Of a stretch of 64,000 nt of DNA, positions 62,900-64,000 are shown one piece after another; positions within the stretch are counted from its first letter, which is position 1; the number at the start of each line of letters is the position of its first letter. The stretch covers positions 2,914,001 through 2,978,000 of the forward strand of contig NZ_LKAJ02000001.1 in assembly GCF_001431295.2 (NCBI RefSeq), given 5' to 3'. The notes under the pieces were generated by a model. That model did no database searches. It was given only the letters and a program-made list of their open reading frames with translations, and had not been told where the DNA came from. The position numbers were made by a program, and so were the translations under genes. This DNA comes from Candidatus Berkiella aquae (GTDB lineage: Bacteria; Pseudomonadota; Gammaproteobacteria; Berkiellales; Berkiellaceae).

Positions 62900-64000
62900 T
62901 GCTAAAACTATTACAGCAAGCATTCTTGAGATTGTCTCCACGATATCAGTTAAAAAATCCTGTCATGTTTGTGACCTATATTGCCAGTGTATTAACCACA
63001 CTCATTGCAATTTATGAATATACTCACCCACCTAAAGGTCCTGTTCATTTCTCAATTCACATCGCTTTATGGTTATGGTTTACGGTATTGTTTGCCAATT
63101 TTTCGGAATCTGTTGCAGAAAAACGCGGTAAAGCACAAGCAGAAAACTTAAGGAAATCACGCAGGGATATTCTTGCAAAATTACTCGTTAATCAAAATAG
63201 CAAGGAGTATCTGCTTCGCTCATCAACCGAATTACATGCTGGAGATATCGTCCTGATTGAAGCAGGCGATATCGTTCCAGGAGATGGCCAAGTGTTAAAA
63301 GGCGTTGCCTCTATTGATGAAAGTGCTATCACGGGTGAAAGTGCTCCTGTTATTCGTGAAGCAGGTGGAGATAGAGATGCTGTCACAGCAGGCACTATTG
63401 TTTTATCTGATTGGTTAATTGTACGCGTCACTTCAAATCCCGGCGAAACTTTCTTGGACAGAATGATTGCGATGGTAGAAGGTGCTAAAAGAAAGAAAAC
63501 ACCAAACGAAATTGCACTGAGCATCTTACTTGCGGGCATGACCTTAGTCTTTTTAATTGTCGCAATGACCTTGCTCCCTTTCTCCATTTTTAGTGCGATG
63601 AATTTACACCAGGGTGAATTCATTAGTTTAACGGTCTTAATAGCACTGCTTATATGCCTCATTCCAACAACCATTGGTGGCCTTTTATCCGCCATTGGTA
63701 TTGCAGGGATGGATAGACTCATTCAGAGTAATGTTATTGCGCAATCTGGTCGTGCCGTTGAAGCAGCCGGCGATGTCACCGTTTTATTACTCGATAAAAC
63801 AGGGACAATTACCTTAGGTAATCGACAAGCTGCTGCCTTTTATCCTGCTAAAGGGGTTAGTATCACCGCATTAGCAGAAGCGGCTGAATTATCATCCATT
63901 TCAGATAACACCCCAGAAGGAAAAAGTATAGTAGCGCTTGCTCGTGAAAAATATCAAATTGGACCTACGGATATTGTGGCTTTAGCTGCAACGTTTATAC
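62899..64000 (+). CDS. kdpB: KdpB, P-type ATPase subunit, 3' end outside window
   Basis: The first 367 codons of KdpB, open to the window edge. From ATG 62899: [17 protein letters not shown] (TM1), [20 protein letters not shown], the actuator loop [36 protein letters not shown] (TM4 region), [20 protein letters not shown] with the phosphorylated Asp of DKTGT, and the start of the nucleotide domain ([19 protein letters not shown]). It hydrolyses ATP to drive K+ uptake with KdpA. Everything seen is typical and intact. Confidence 0.95.
   Translation, partial: MLKLLQQAFLRLSPRYQLKNPVMFVTYIASVLTTLIAIYEYTHPPKGPVHFSIHIALWLWFTVLFANFSESVAEKRGKAQAENLRKSRRDILAKLLVNQNSKEYLLRSSTELHAGDIVLIEAGDIVPGDGQVLKGVASIDESAITGESAPVIREAGGDRDAVTAGTIVLSDWLIVRVTSNPGETFLDRMIAMVEGAKRKKTPNEIALSILLAGMTLVFLIVAMTLLPFSIFSAMNLHQGEFISLTVLIALLICLIPTTIGGLLSAIGIAGMDRLIQSNVIAQSGRAVEAAGDVTVLLLDKTGTITLGNRQAAAFYPAKGVSITALAEAAELSSISDNTPEGKSIVALAREKYQIGPTDIVALAATFI

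Overview
The window is a stretch of a low-to-moderate G+C bacterial chromosome. It is dominated by a surface-polysaccharide locus of about 48 kb (roughly 3.1-51.6 kb), flanked by housekeeping and stress genes. Gene content suggests a gammaproteobacterium, possibly near Legionellales: a complete legionaminic-acid type nonulosonate pathway with an amidotransferase module, a HipBA module of the E. coli type, and LemA/M48, DUF2157/DUF4401/GDYXXLXY and TPM proteins. The taxonomic guess is inference; there is no rRNA or tRNA marker in the window.

Layout. (1) 0-3.1 kb: the 3' end of a GNAT acetyltransferase gene, a small orphan gene with a terminator, and a hipBA toxin-antitoxin pair behind three regularly spaced palindromic operators. 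(2) 3.1-11.4 kb: a minus-strand run (ketopantoate-reductase-like protein, membrane protein, methyltransferase, FkbM methyltransferase, GT2), then gtrA(+), ugd(-), UDP-glucuronate decarboxylase(+) and a polyprenyl-phosphate-type GT2(+), followed by a G+C-rich non-coding block with REP-like hairpins. (3) 11.4-32.1 kb: a long minus-strand operon, many junctions overlapping, with an MBOAT/SGNH O-acylation pair, further SGNH and GT-C-like membrane proteins, glycosyltransferases, an amino-sugar module (dehydratase, aminotransferase, cupin), a CDP-glycerol-transferase-like protein, and a three-gene set whose domains and order match the Campylobacter glutamine-kinase / phosphoglutamine cytidylyltransferase / CDP-amidate hydrolase genes. 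I regard that set as the most interesting system here. (4) 32.4-36.1 kb: a second, plus-strand MBOAT/SGNH pair, and a minus-strand protein with a transglutaminase-like Cys-His-Asp triad and its own promoter. (5) 36.2-50.6 kb: a minus-strand operon gmd-fcl-ABC flippase-legB-legC-legG-legI-legH-like-ptmE-like-legF-pseA-like-hisF2-hisH2-PhyH, which should make GDP-fucose and a CMP-activated, probably amidinated, legionaminic acid. (6) 50.9-64 kb: an atypical nucleotidyltransferase, a MITE-like element, dps, lemA plus an M48 peptidase, the DUF2157/DUF4401/GDYXXLXY operon, an aspartyl protease, a TPM protein, a kinase-GNAT fusion, and kdpFAB running off the end.

How the genes fit together. The locus supplies activated sugars (UDP-GlcA/UDP-Xyl, GDP-Fuc, a probable GDP-amino sugar, CMP-nonulosonate), several glycosyltransferases, one PglK-like ABC exporter, and many decorating enzymes: two O-acylation systems, extra SGNH proteins, methyltransferases, a dioxygenase and the predicted phosphoramidate pathway. 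No Wzx, and no protein I can safely call Wzy or a ligase, is visible, so part of the assembly machinery may lie elsewhere. All functional statements rest on motif recognition by eye; no database search was run.
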